From contig CM037877.1 in the NCBI GenBank assembly GCA_021292165.1, positions 298,422,726 through 298,486,725 of the forward strand: a stretch of DNA of 64,000 nucleotides, written 5' to 3'. Positions 1 through 11,095 of the stretch are shown here, in pieces. The DNA is from Shinisaurus crocodilurus. Lineage: Eukaryota; Chordata; Lepidosauria; Squamata; Shinisauridae. The notes under the pieces were generated by a model. It did no database searches and was not told where the DNA came from. It saw only the letters and a program-made list of their open reading frames with translations. Numbering within the stretch: position 1 is the first letter of the stretch; each line of letters opens with the position of its first letter. The position numbers were made by a program, and so were the translations under genes.

Positions 1-340
1 GGGAGGAAGGGGGTCTTGTTGGGGAGCACGCTGACACGGACCACCAGGTAGGCCTCCATGTGCTCCCCCGTGGGTGGCCTACGATAGCACCGTTAATTTT
101 ATTTTGTGGGGGTACCTGCAGCCTTGCCCACCCTGCCGCCCTCCAGCTGCGCTGGACTGCAGTTCCCATCCAGCATCTGGAGAGCAGCAGGTCAAGGAGG
201 AAGGTACCGCGGTGCTCAGCAGGGAAAAGGCATTTTCTTCCGTTCCGCTGGCTTCCCTGAGCGCAGTAACCCAGCCTGAGCCTTTGGAATTGGATGGGTT
301 AGGAGCCGATTAAGTACATTCTGCCTCTCTCCTGCAACAG
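1..340 (+). other. SLC2A4 intron, 5' part of window
   Basis: This is intronic sequence before the first visible GLUT4 exon. Positions 115-200 look like a decayed hairpin MITE (CCTTGCCCACCCTGCCGCCC and AGCATCTGGAGAG). The first 60 bases stay open in a GC3-rich frame on the minus strand, which is reported separately as an observation. Confidence 0.5.
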
Positions 341-3300
341 GTATTTGGGCTGGAAAGCCTCCTGGGCACGGCCGCGCTGTGGCCCCTCCTGCTGGGCATC
401 ACCGTGGTCCCCTCCGCCCTCCAGCTCCTGCTGCTCCCCTTCTGTCCCGAGAGCCCCCGGTTCCTGTACATCATCCGCAACAAGGAGTCCAAGGCAAAAG
501 AAAGTGCGTCTGCCCTTCCGTCTTGCACGTCCAGCTCCTCCTCTCTGCTCATGCCTCTTGTCCACTTCCTTCTGTCCAGACTTCCATCTTCTCATCCATT
601 ACCCATTTCCCCTGCCTCTTACTCCTCCGCACTGATCCCATCCCTTCATCCTTCTTCCATCCATCTCTTCCTGTTTTCCGCTCTCATCCACTCCACTCCA
701 CTTGCAGCCCGATCCTATGCATGTTTACTTAGAAGCAATCCAGACTGCTTTTCGGTGAAGCTTTCCCTCCGGTAGGTGTACATGGGATGCAGCCGTAATC
801 GTGCCCCACCCCTCTATCGGTCCACCGGTCCACCCTTCCTTCCATCAGCCTATCCTCCATCCGGTTTCTTCCTCTGTCCATCTAACTTGACCACCCACTT
901 TCTGCCTTCATCCATTATTCTTCCAGAACAGGGCCAGCGCCAAGGGTAGGCGTCCTTGGGCACTGGCCGAGGGTCCAAATCCCAGCAGGGGCCCACTGAC
1001 AAGAGCTCCCTGGAGTTGCTCCTCCTCTTCACTGTTGCAAGCTGTTTGTTCACCCACCTCTCACTCTGGCCCAGACAACGCTGGTGGTGGTGAGGAGGAC
1101 CAGCGAGATGCCACGGCCTACCTGCCCCCTGGCTCTCTGCCTGTCATAGCGAGCAAGCGGCAACAAGGAGGAGGAGGAGGAGCAGCTGGTGACCATGGTG
1201 GTGAGAAGGTAGGCTCACTGAGGGAGGGGGCCCATTGTGTGTATCTTGCCTGAGGGCCCTCAGAAAACTGGAGCCGGCATTACTCCAGAATATATATTTC
1301 CTTCCACTCATGTTCTATCTCATCCTCACAAACAATCCTCCCTCCCTTTGGATGCACCAGTTCCTTCTTTCCAGTGACATTACATTCCGCCCATCGCAAC
1401 TGCTGGACTTCCTTCCACTTTTCCGTCTCCCCATTGCTCCACCTGCCTCCCACTTCTTCCCCTTACCTCTTACTCTCCCAACTATTCCATCCATCACTAC
1501 ACAGCCCACACCCCGAGCACGTCTTAAACAGCCCGCCTCCTGTCCTTGCCAGGTCTCAAGCGGCTGACGGGACTTGCAGATGTGAGTGCGGCTCTCACCG
1601 AGATGAAAGAGGAGAAGCGCCGCATGGACCTGGAGCGCAAGGTCTCCATCCTCGAGCTCTTCCGCTACCGCCTCTACCGCCAGCCCCTGCTGATTGCGGT
1701 GGTCTTGCAGCTCTCCCAGCAGCTGTCCGGCATCAACGCGGTAAGTTGTGGCCAGTTGGAGGGAGGGCTGGGAGGAGAGAGACAGGCGGCCTTCCCCAGC
1801 CAGACGTGTTGGGCTACAACTCCCAGAATCCCCCCCCCAGCCAGCTTACTGGGAGTTGCAGCCCTACACATCTGGATGGGCCCAGGTTGGGGGAGGCTGA
1901 TTTAGAGTGTGGGGTGAGAGATGGTCTTGGGGAGCCTTTACCTGACCGCTCTTGCTCATCTTTGACCCTCTCAGATATTCTATTACTCAACCGATATCTT
2001 CACAAAAGCCGGGCTGCAGGAGCCCATCTACGCCACTATTGGAGCTGGTGCGGTCAACACAGTGTTCACCATTATTTCGGTAAGAACGTGCAGCCCCACC
2101 AGTTGCATCCCCTGTCACGGAAGCCACGTTCACACAAACTGTCGCTTCGGTCTAGCAAGCCTTTACTGCGTAGTGACGCCCGTTGCATTTTCACGGAGGG
2201 CTGCTGCACAGGTTGTGCAATGGATCCCGCTTTCAAGATGAGTACGCCTCCCCCTCCCTGAATCTTTTTGTCCCCTGGGAACATTCTCGGGGTAGAAGTC
2301 GCTCCGTCACTTGTCAGGGAAAAGCATAAAGAGGAGGGCTACTCAGAGCACAGTAGATGAGGACTTGTGGGCCCTCCCTCTGACGATTTTCAAGGAGCTC
2401 CCCTGCATCCTGCTTTCTAGATGAGAAATAAAAGCAATGACTTCTTGTGACGCCTTAAAGCAAGGATAGGGATCCTCCAGCCCGTGAGTCAAAAGTGACC
2501 TGCCAGCCTGGCCCTGCCCACTCAAAGGGGACAGGGGGCTAGAGAGGATTCACTGCTCCATCACCTTCCCTTCATGGGGAAGGCAATGGAGCAGCAAAGC
2601 TGTGGGTCCTTCACAGTATTGACTTAAGCAACAGTGAAACTCTTGCTAACACTCCATGCATCTGATGAAATGAGCTACAGTCCATGGAAGCCGATGCCAG
2701 AATAAATTTGTTAGTCATTAAGGTGCCACAAGGCTCTTAGTTAGATCTGCCACGGACGGCCTTCTCCTTGTCCCATCAGCCAGAGCAGCCAGGCTGGTGG
2801 GGACTAGGAAGAGGGCCTTCTCTGTGGCGGCCCCCAAGTTCTGGAACTCCCTCCCTAGGAACCTTCGCCATGACCCCACCGTGATGAGCTTCTGCCACGC
2901 ATTAAAAACGTGGTATTTCAGGCGGGTATATGGGGTGGGTTAGGATTTTAAAAGAATTTTTTCTATACTGTTTTAATTGTATTATGTTTGTTTTATTATT
3001 GCATTGTTTGAATTGTACATCGCCCAGGGTGGCCAGGGTGGCTGGCCAGATGGGCGATTCACAAATGTAATAAATAAAATAAATTAAGTGTTATCCTCAT
3101 TGCAGATAGACTAGATTAGATTAGATAAGAGATGAATAAGATAATCAGCCAATGAGGATAAAACTTAATGCATATGACAAAGGGAAAACAACAAAGAGCC
3201 TTGTGGCACCCTAATGACTAACAAATTTATCCTGGCATAAGCTTTCATGGAATATATATATATAATCGTTATTATTATTTTACACAGGTATCTAGAGAGA

Positions 3301-6300
3301 GAGAAATGTCCACAGTGGGGCCCAAGTGGTCGTGAAATGAAAGAGGCTGAAGCTCAGTCTCTGACACTTGCAAAGCTTCCATTGTTCATGTATCGGACAA
3401 AGTAGTCTTTGGTCCGCAAAAACTCCTGCTGTAATACATCTGTTAGCCTTTAAAGTCCCACAAGCTGTTTTCTCCTTTTTTTTTGCAATCGCAGACTAAC
3501 ACAACTACCCCTCTAGAAAGGAAATAGTCCTTCTCTCTATGGTGAAGGGTTTCACCCTTGGAAAGAGTTGCCTTCTGCTGGTTAAAGAGGAGACCTTACT
3601 GCTGCTCTCCCCCGCCCCCCAGTGAAAACAGTACGTTTAGGGGGCTGTTAAACTGGACGAACAGGTGTTCATTCATAGGCAGTTCTGTTTCCATGTCACT
3701 ATGCAAATTTTTAATGAAAAGCAGCACACACGTGCAAATTTTCATTTAAAGACATAGGGAAATATGCATTTTATCCTAAAACAGTGCATTTGTTTGGACA
3801 TATTCTGGTACTTTTTTGAGCCAGTAACATTACTGCAAAATTCGGAGCACTGCATAATATGAAAGGTAACTATGTGCTGATCTATGCATTCGTCCAAGAA
3901 GTGCACGTCAAATCTGTTTGCTTAAAAAAGTGGATCGATGAAATCCTCAAGCGTCCCTGCATGGGTGGTCCTTGTATGCCATCTGGTATGATCTCAGCAA
4001 GGCCATGGGCTCTTCTCTCTGTAACAGCCTTCCTCAACCTGCTGCCCTCCAGTTTTGTTGGACTACAACTTCCGTCATGTCCCAGTCAGCAGTGAGGGCT
4101 GGGGATGATGGGGGTTGTAGTCCAGCACATCTGGAGGGTGCCTGGTTGGGGAAGGTTGCAGAGGAGGGGCTCCCTGGTAACAAAGCTCTAATCACTGTCT
4201 TATCTCCTTTCTCCTTCCTTTTCTAATGTTTTCTGTGTCCTCTATATCGCTTTCTGACTTCATCTTCGCTACTCCTTCCTCTCTGTATTTCCCTCTGTCC
4301 CAGGTGTTCCTGGTGGAGCGGGCAGGAAGACGAACCTTGCATCTCCTGGGCTTGGTCGGCATGTGCCTGTGCGCTCTCCTTATGATGACATCTCAACTCT
4401 TGTCGGTGAGTAGCTGGGCAAAGAATGCAGCCACTGATAGACCTGGACTGGTACATCCTCTGTTGATTTGCCTGATCTTCTCTTAAAGATATTTCAGCCA
4501 TTGCACATCATCACCATGTCTTGTAGCAATGAGTTCCATAGAGTGAAGCAGTGGTCCACCATGAATTGACTGGTCCTTGGTTTCAGTGGATGACCCTGGA
4601 ATTCTAGCATTCTGAGGGAGAGAAGATAATACCTGGACAGCTGGACAGACATCTGTCAGAGATGCTTTGACCTAGATTCCTGCATTGAGCAGGGGGTTGG
4701 ACTCGATGGCCTTGTAGGCCCCTTCCAACTCTACTTTTCTATGATTCTATGATTCTACCTCACAACTCCCTCTCTCCACACCATATATAAGAGTGCCCCG
4801 TCTCACCTCGTGGCCCAGGCTACCCCAAACTTTCCAAGTTTGCTCTGGACACCAAAACTCGCATTTACAGATACCACCATCTTGGTCTGCTGCATGCATC
4901 TCTGTAAGATTAGCCTAATTTTCATTCTGAAATGAAACTGTGCTGAAGGCAGCTTAATGAGCTGTGCTTGCCCCCAAAGGACTGCAGTTTTGTGGGGGTG
5001 CCGAGAAGTCTTCATCAGAGATCCTTCACGACTGAGCTACTAACTGGTTAATAGTTCAGCAAAGGAGTCAGGGATCTTTGATGAGTGACTGAGTGACTAA
5101 GGGCGCATAGGTGGCTGGGGAATGCCGGGAGTTGTGGGACTTTTTTCTGTCTAAACATAATAGGATTGTGCCCTAACTGAGTGACTGATGGACTATACCA
5201 GTTATGGCGAACCTTTTTGAGCCCGAGTGCCCAAACTGCAACACAAAACCAACTTATTTATTTCAAAGTGCCAACACTACAATTAAACCTGAATACCGAG
5301 GTTTTAGTTTTAGAAAAATAACTCATACAGTTGTCCGAACTAATTAACATCTTTTGTCTTAAAAAAAAACAGTAACAGAGCTTTCAATGATACAAACAGT
5401 TTTTTGTGAAAAAAAATCAGCTCAAAAATTATTATAGTAGTACATTGTACACATAGCCTGAACGGAATTTATACAAACTTTTAAAATAATTAGGCACATG
5501 TATTTTTGGATAAGGGATTCTCAACTTGTAATATGATTACACTATATGCCAGACTGAAATTGTATGGGGCAAGCTTTACCCCGGGTCCTTTCCCTGCTTC
5601 TACAGGTGTCGGATTAGTAAAGTAAAAGTCAACCTGTACTAGGATGAGCAAGATAAACAAGAAACTAAACGTGCTTAACACATTTTAAACACTTATGTCT
5701 TGGACTGCAAACACTGCATTAGGTAAAAGTTTGCATTGGGCATGCTTTTGCACAATTAAGTGGTTTTTGCTATTGCATGCACGCTGATATTGTAAACCTG
5801 CTCTACCCTTAGTTGGAGAGCACACTGCACCTCAGGTCCTTAAGGGTACTCCAAGCCAGCCGATCATTCTCAAATCTTTAATGTGATACAATAGAAAAAT
5901 TCTGTACAGATCTAGAATAAAATCATCTGTTCCACCTTGGAAAGACAAGCTTAGTGGTTTTGAAGACAGTCTTTTCGCGATCGGTGCCAATGGCTCGAGT
6001 TCCACAGAAAGGTTCCCTGTGCCACTGTGCCCTGCCATAGTTCAGCAACTGGACTAGTACTAACGAGTGTCATAAGGTTTTCTGGCGGTTTACAGAATTA
6101 AAAGCAACACAATACAATTACATAAAAGAAAAACTCAATCATAAAACAATTAAAAGTAGCAGAAGGACCAGAACCATTTAAAATTTAAATAAATTAGGTA
6201 GGAAAGAGACTGGTGTACATGGTGCCTCAGAGCTGGCCCTTTTTTTGCAGCTAGGGAATTACGTATAACACGGCGAATCCTCTTTCTCCCCACAACAGGA

Positions 6301-8595
6301 ACGCATGCCTGCAATCGGCTACCTCAGCATGGTTGCCATCTTTGGCTTTGTGGCATTCTTTGAGATTGGGCCAGGGCCCATCCCCTGGTTCATAGTGGCG
6401 GAGCTGTTCAGCCAGGGCCCTCGCCCAGCTGCGATGGCTGTGGCGGGCTTCGCCAACTGGACCTGCAATTTCATCATCGGCATGAGCTTCCCGTCAATTG
6501 CGGTGAGTTTGGGTCAGTCACTGATCTGGTTGGCTGGGCGTGGGGGGGGAGGCGCAGTGTACACGCAGCAGTATTTGGGCATAGGACTGTATACCGATGC
6601 CCATAAGCAGGGCCGAGTGTCTCATGCAATGGAATGTGATAGCTGACATTGAATTCAGAGAATCTTGGCGCTCTCTTTTGAAGCATGCTTCCTGGAGGGG
6701 CCATAACTTAGTGGTATAATTACTACTACTACAACAACGTTTCTATACCACCCTGTAGCTGAAACTCTCTAGGCGGTTCACAAAACAAAATTTAAAACCA
6801 TAAAACACAACAACATGATATTTTTTTAAAAAAACCAAAAAACCTTAAGTTTAAACCGGAATAAAACCAAAATGAAAACCAAAGTAAAATCCAGCAGCAG
6901 TGCAAAGATCTAAAAACACACTGAAACAATTTGTAAAGCTGAAGGGCTAGAAAAGCCTGGAGAAATAAAGAGGTCTTCACCTGAAAGGACCACGACGTAG
7001 GCATCAGGTGGGCCTTTCTGGGGAGGACATTCCACAACCAGGGTGCCACCACTGAAAAGGCCCTCTTTTTAGTAGCCACCTGCTTCACCTCATATGGCAG
7101 GGGCACCCGGAGAAGGGCCTCTGAAGATGACCTTAAGGTCTGGGCAGGTATATGTGGGAGGAGACGATCCTTCAGATTACATGGCCCCAAGCCATCCAGG
7201 GCTTTGTTGGTTAATACCAGCTTTGAACTGGGCCGCCTAGCGACTCATCAGTAACAAAAGAAGAGAGTACCTTGGAGCGTGCGTAAAATGCTTTTGTTTT
7301 AATCGCTGGGTAACCGTACACCAGGGGTGCGGAATGTGTGCCCCCCCCAGATGTTGTTGGAGTGCAACTCCCATCAACCCCAGCCAATGATGAGGGTTGA
7401 TGGGAGTTGCAGTCCAGCAGCATCTGGAGGGTGACACGGTCCCCATCCCTGCCATAGACCGTTCTCCCACAACTTGGATGATGGATAAAGGCTCCCAGGA
7501 CAGAGTGTTACCTCAGGGTAGCCTTACAGTTTAAGGCTTAGACACTCCGTTTGGAAGTGACACGTTGCAGAAAACCCCCATGTGTCTGCAAACCCACAAC
7601 TTTGGAGTGCAGTCCAGAGAAAGCTAGAAACTTTGGAACAGGCTTCCCCAAGCTAGTGCCCTTCAGATGTGTTGGATGACAACCACAATCCAATGGAATT
7701 CCCAAAAGAGGGAGATTTAGGGCACAATCCTGTGCCAGTTTAGACAGAAAAAAGACCTCCAACTATGCTGGCTGGGGCATGCTGAGAATTGTAGACCTTT
7801 TTTCTGTCTAAACTGGCACAGGATTGTGCCTTCAGGGTTCTACCCCACACTTAAATAGCCTCAGCCCCATGACTTTACCCATAATGAAAGGGAAAGCAAG
7901 AAAACTACAGTATAAACTTTTCATATTTGAATTCATTCTGATCACATTGCTGAATGTTTGCTCATAGTAAAATCATGTCCGATTTCGTAACACAAAGCTT
8001 TCAGGTCAAATCATGTATTGCTGAATCATCCTATTATGCAAATCTTAATCTAGGTTGCACCACCAGCTGGCAAATGGACCAGTTAGGCATAAGTTAAGAC
8101 AGCTTGCCAAACCTGAGTAGCTGGATAGCTCTCACCTGAGGTTCTGCAGTGGTCTGCCTGAACGACACGAGATCACAGCTACGGAGCAGAGCCAGTTGAG
8201 TAAAGCTCAGTAGCGCTGTTGAACATCTCCCACTCATTTCATTGGGCAGTTTCACAGTGGATTGTGCCCCATGGGTCTCTTTGCTCTGCCATGTTTAGCG
8301 GTGTGTCCATAATCTGTCGCTGTCAGAGGCTCCCTCTGGAGATCTGCTATGGCTGCGCTGTCGCTCATGGTCACTTCTTCCTTCCTTGCAGGATGCATGC
8401 GGGCCCTACGTCTTCCTCATCTTTGCTGCCCTCCTCCTGGCCTTCTCGATCTTCACCTTTCTCAAGGTGCCGGAGACGCGAGGGCGCACCTTCGATCAGA
8501 TAGCTGCTACATTCCGACGCACTCCATCTTTGTTAGACCGTGAGATCAAGCCGTACACAGAACTAGACGAACTAAGTCCAGACAACCACGAATGA
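341..8595 (+). CDS. SLC2A4: Solute carrier family 2 member 4 (GLUT4), C-terminal 321 residues, six exons
   Basis: This is a facilitative glucose transporter of the major facilitator superfamily; in mammals GLUT4 moves from storage vesicles to the muscle and fat plasma membrane in response to insulin. Coding exons are 341-503, 1553-1740, 1975-2079, 4304-4405, 6299-6502 and 8392-8595 (stop TGA). All have AG/GT borders, the phases join cleanly, and the total is 966 bp. Family motifs seen in order are PESPR at the end of TM6, [11 protein letters not shown] in TM7, VERAGRRT after TM8, GPGPIPW in TM10 and [12 protein letters not shown] after TM12. The tail carries TPSLLD with the dileucine signal and an acidic TELDEL segment, which fits GLUT4 and not GLUT1. 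Exons encoding the N-terminal half, including the FQQI-type signal, lie left of the window. Differences from the human protein as I recall it are FPSI for FQYV near the TM10/11 border and Glu for Tyr in the TELEY motif. Neighbouring YBX2 supports the assignment. Confidence 0.95.
704..796. repeat. Decayed 'CCTATGCATGTTTACTTAGAAG' element
   Basis: The arms GATCCTATGCATGTTTACTT and GTAGGTGTACATGGGATGCAGC are roughly complementary. A related copy is at 33165-33250 and a weaker one at 27715-27790. It is a common reptilian interspersed element by recognition. Confidence 0.5.
1791..1905. mobile_element. Hairpin MITE remnant in SLC2A4 intron
   Basis: The arms GTGTTGGGCTACAACTCCCAG and CTGGGAGTTGCAGCCCTACACA are complementary around a short centre, and the CTTCCCCAGC/GTTGGGGGAGGCTG ends pair imperfectly. 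It belongs to the CAGCCTTCCCCAACC family seen elsewhere in the window. Confidence 0.65.
2716..3090 (+). mobile_element. L2-like LINE 3' end (RT C-terminal remnant and tail)
   Basis: Degraded coding sequence reads like the end of an L2/CR1-clade reverse transcriptase ([22 protein letters not shown]). It is followed by GGTGGCTGGCCAGATGGGCG and ATAAATAAAATAAAT. It sits in an SLC2A4 intron. Confidence 0.7.
4022..4160. mobile_element. Hairpin MITE (CAGCCTTCCTCAACC family)
   Basis: The left arm CAGCCTTCCTCAACCTGCTG and right arm GCCTGGTTGGGGAAGGTTG are complementary, with inner arms TGGACTACAACTTCCGTCAT and GATGGGGGTTGTAGTCCA. Confidence 0.75.
4620..4757 (+). mobile_element. CR1 LINE 3' end
   Basis: The sequence CCTGCATTGAGCAGGGGGTT, then GGACTCGATGGCC, then TTCCAACTCTACTTTTCTATGATTC is the classical CR1 3' terminus. 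Confidence 0.88.
5115..5178. mobile_element. Half copy of the 'TTTAGACAGAAAAAAGG' hairpin MITE
   Basis: CCGGGAGTTGTGGGACTTTT, TTCTGTCTAAACATAATAGG and ATTGTGCCC match one arm of the elements at 7716-7840, 57107-57212 and 59683-59793. Confidence 0.65.
5199..6051. mobile_element. hAT-type non-autonomous element, about 853 bp
   Basis: The left terminus CAGTTATGGCGAACCTTTTT and right terminus GCCATAGTTCAGCAACTG relate to the element at 58621-59055. The flanks GACTATAC (5191-5198) and GACTAGTAC (6052-6060) differ by one inserted base and are a plausible 8-bp target duplication. No transposase frame was recognised. Confidence 0.6.
6725..7235 (-). mobile_element. L2-like LINE 3' end, minus strand
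   Basis: The minus strand carries a degraded RT C-terminus ([16 protein letters not shown]) and a tail reading GCCTAGAGAGTTTCAGCTAC. The plus strand shows TTCCACAACCAGGGTGCCAC, a hallmark of these copies. Confidence 0.78.
7322..7451. mobile_element. Hairpin MITE (CAGGGGTG family)
   Basis: The arms GTTGTTGGAGTGCAACTCCC and GGGAGTTGCAGTCCAGCAGC pair. The flanks CCGTACAC and CCATAGAC match at 6 of 8 positions, as expected for an eroded hAT duplication. Confidence 0.7.
7716..7840. mobile_element. Hairpin MITE (GCACAATCCTGTGCC ... family)
   Basis: The arms GGCACAATCCTGTGCCAGTT, with TAGACAGAAAAAAG, and their near-perfect reverse complements surround a 30-40 base centre. Confidence 0.82.
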
Positions 8596-8990
8596 ATGGA
8601 AGCTGGCGGGGTGGGGCAGGAAAAAAAAAACCCTCAAGTGGAAAGCGCGGTCTATGGAGTTGGGGGTGCGGGAGGCAAAGATACCAGGGTCTGTCTAGCA
8701 CTTTAACGATACCAGGCTTGTTGGGTCTGGCATGTGGTCAGAGTTGAACCTATTTTTTTTTTAGGTCAGTTTTAGTTTGGATGCGTTTTAATTGCTTTTC
8801 TTTCTTTTCTTTTTTTAAAAAAACAGTAATTTAATAAGGCAGGGCAGGCAGGTATATTGGGCAGGCATAAGAGCACGAGGCCCTCCATTATGGGTTTTGG
8901 AGGACAAGAAGCTTGTGGCCTGGAAGACGCACGAGGAGCCGCAAGTTTCGTTGCTGTAAATAAAGGATTGTGGGGCATTTGTGCAGAGAG
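8596..8990 (+). other. SLC2A4: SLC2A4 3' untranslated region with poly(A) signal
   Basis: After the TGA the sequence loses coding character. It has A- and T-rich runs and then AATAAA at 8959-8964, followed by a GT-rich stretch (TTGTGGGGCATTTGTG) that fits a downstream element. The cleavage site is inferred to be about 8980; a later site is possible. Confidence 0.6.
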
Positions 8991-9435
8991 CAGGTGCCAT
9001 TTCATTGGCAGAATCCAGAAACGTGTTTGCCCCGAAAGCAAAGACTAGCCCCAAAAGGGAAGACGGTTACACCAAGGGCGACTCTAAACTTAGTAGTCTC
9101 CCTGACATTTCAGTTATTTATATGTTTGGTCGGTTTTAATTTGAGCCAGGGCCGAGCCCCGATTTCCTAGTAGGGGATTAACTCTAGAATACGTACATTT
9201 GTAATCAAGAAGGGAGTGCCCCGGGCCATGTGCAGAGTTTATTTCCCTTCAGATGCAAGAAACTATCGCCAGCCGCCTCCCCATCACAGACCCCTGGCGT
9301 TGGGGGGGGGTGTCAGGACTTTGAGCCCCCGCCCTTTTAGAAATTAAGCACTGGATGGGATGACTAAAACATCCTGTTCAAATCCCAAAACGACAACTCC
9401 ACTCCCCACCACCAATCCCCCCCATTTTGCCCTCA

Positions 9436-9541
9436 GGGTGGTAGCCTAGCAACAGTAGGGGAGGCTTTCCTTGGTTCCGTGGCAGCCATTTTGGGTGTGG
9501 CGGATGCCCAGCAAGGGTGTGTGGCGGTTGCCTAGCAACCA
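9436..9541. promoter_or_regulatory. Clustered RFX X-box motifs
   Basis: GTAGCCTAGCAAC (9441-9453) and GTTGCCTAGCAAC (9527-9539) both fit GTNRCC-N-RGYAAC. A degenerate third, ATGCCCAGCAAG (9504-9515), lies in a repeat of the TGTGGCGG unit. A YY1-like GCCATTTTG is at 9485-9493. Function is inferred from motif match only. Confidence 0.5.
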
Positions 9542-9638
9542 CCAAGTGCATTCCCGAAAGGGCTCTAGGTTGAGCGGGGCCCCACAGAGTGGGCCTGTTG
9601 GGGGTGGCGAGAGCAATACGGATTCAGAAAGAGAAATG

Positions 9639-9690
9639 AGGGGGTGCAGGCCCTGAGAGGGGGTGCAGGCCCTGAGAGGGGGCACAGACA
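9639..9690 (+). repeat. Short tandem repeat, unit GGGGGTGCAGGCCCTGAGA
   Basis: Two full 19-base units and part of a third are adjacent. Confidence 0.85.
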
Positions 9691-9759
9691 GAGGCAGGGA
9701 GCAGGGAAGATACCACCTGTGTTCCAAACTCGAGACTGTGTTAAGGCCTTCCTAGAAGC

Positions 9760-10026
9760 TTCAGAACAGCCTTCCCAAACCTGGTGCCCTCCAGATGTGT
9801 GGGACTACAACTCCCACAATCCTCAGCCAGCACGGCTAATAGTCCCACATGCCTGGAGTGCACCAACTCCCACAATGGCCATAGATTATGGGAGTCGGTG
9901 CCCTCCAGGCGTGCGGGACTGCAATTCCCACAATCCTCAGCTAGCATGGCCAATGGCCATGCTGGCTGAGGACTGTGGGAGTTGTAGTCCCACACATCTG
10001 GAGGGCACCAGATTGAGGAAGGTTGC
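9760..10026. mobile_element. Compound hairpin MITE cluster
   Basis: Several copies of GGGACTACAACTCCCACAAT and its complement alternate, bounded by CAGCCTTCCCAAACCTGGTG and CACCAGATTGAGGAAGGTTG. This fits one hairpin element with internal duplication. Confidence 0.72.
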
Positions 10027-11095
10027 TCTATTCCATCTTTGTGGGACTTCCTTCCATACAAATATAAACCACTCAGAGGGCCGGCTGACGTGAGGTTCGC
10101 TACCGTAGCTTCCCCTCCAAGAACCCTGGGGATTAGTTTTCGGCCAGCGTTGAATTTTCTTTGGCAGACCTGTCTAGTTTTATTGTTATCATTAGCTTAT
10201 GAACGTAGCAGTACAAAGAGATGCTGCCCCAGCATACAATGAAGCGGCATACCATGAGCAATACAAGAAGCCTCACACAGAATTGCAGATCAAAGGGTTC
10301 CTGCACAGGAAATCGTGGCGGTTCAAAACACAGTTCCCGTGGCACTGTTGGGTGGATTTGCCCGTTTTAAGTCGAGGGAATTTAATCTCAGATTAAGGGA
10401 TGCAAATGAAAACTCCGGTCTTAAGTGATTCATACGGCATTGTGAGGAGGGGGCTTATTTTTGGCATCATGTGTTGGGTGTCAAGCTGAATGTTACTAGC
10501 TTTGTTCCAAAGATATACCACTGGTCTTCCGAAAGGTGAAGAGGCATACGCAGGTGAAGAACTGGGGAGAGGAAGAAAGAGCTTTTAAATCCCATGCAGG
10601 GACGATTTCTTTGTACCCCCACATTTCTCTTAGGTAGAAGGGTCCCGTCGCTTTTTCGATGGCTTAGGTAGGACAAGGAATGCCTCAGGCACAGCAGTAC
10701 AGGGCCATCTGCCTCAGGCAGCAGATGCTGAAGGGTGCGGAAGGGACAGAGCAGGTATGCGCGCTGCTCTGCGCCCCCTAAGCTGCCCTGTTGCCCTCTG
10801 GTGCAGTGGACGGCCCTGCCCTGCCGCCAGTATCGAAATAATTTTCCAACTGCCAGCCTGGTCAGCTTTTGTACATGGAATCCATCTTGCCCTTTGCCTC
10901 AGGGAAGCAAAACTTTTAGGGCCGTCCGTGCAGCGGTAGGTCACCTTGTGCTGGTAGGGGCGCATGCTTCCCACCTCACATGCACACAAGCCCCTGCAAG
11001 GACAAGACTCACCGAATCTCTGCACCAACTACAGGGGTTAAGTAAAAGTAGCAAAAGATGTTCTTTGCTACACCAGTTAAGATTACAGTGTTCTC

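Noticed and set aside
1374..2261. Plus-strand open stretch of about 295 codons over GLUT4 exons
   Set aside because: It reads a different frame through real GLUT4 exons and introns and shows no family motifs, so it is a chance shadow in GC-rich sequence.
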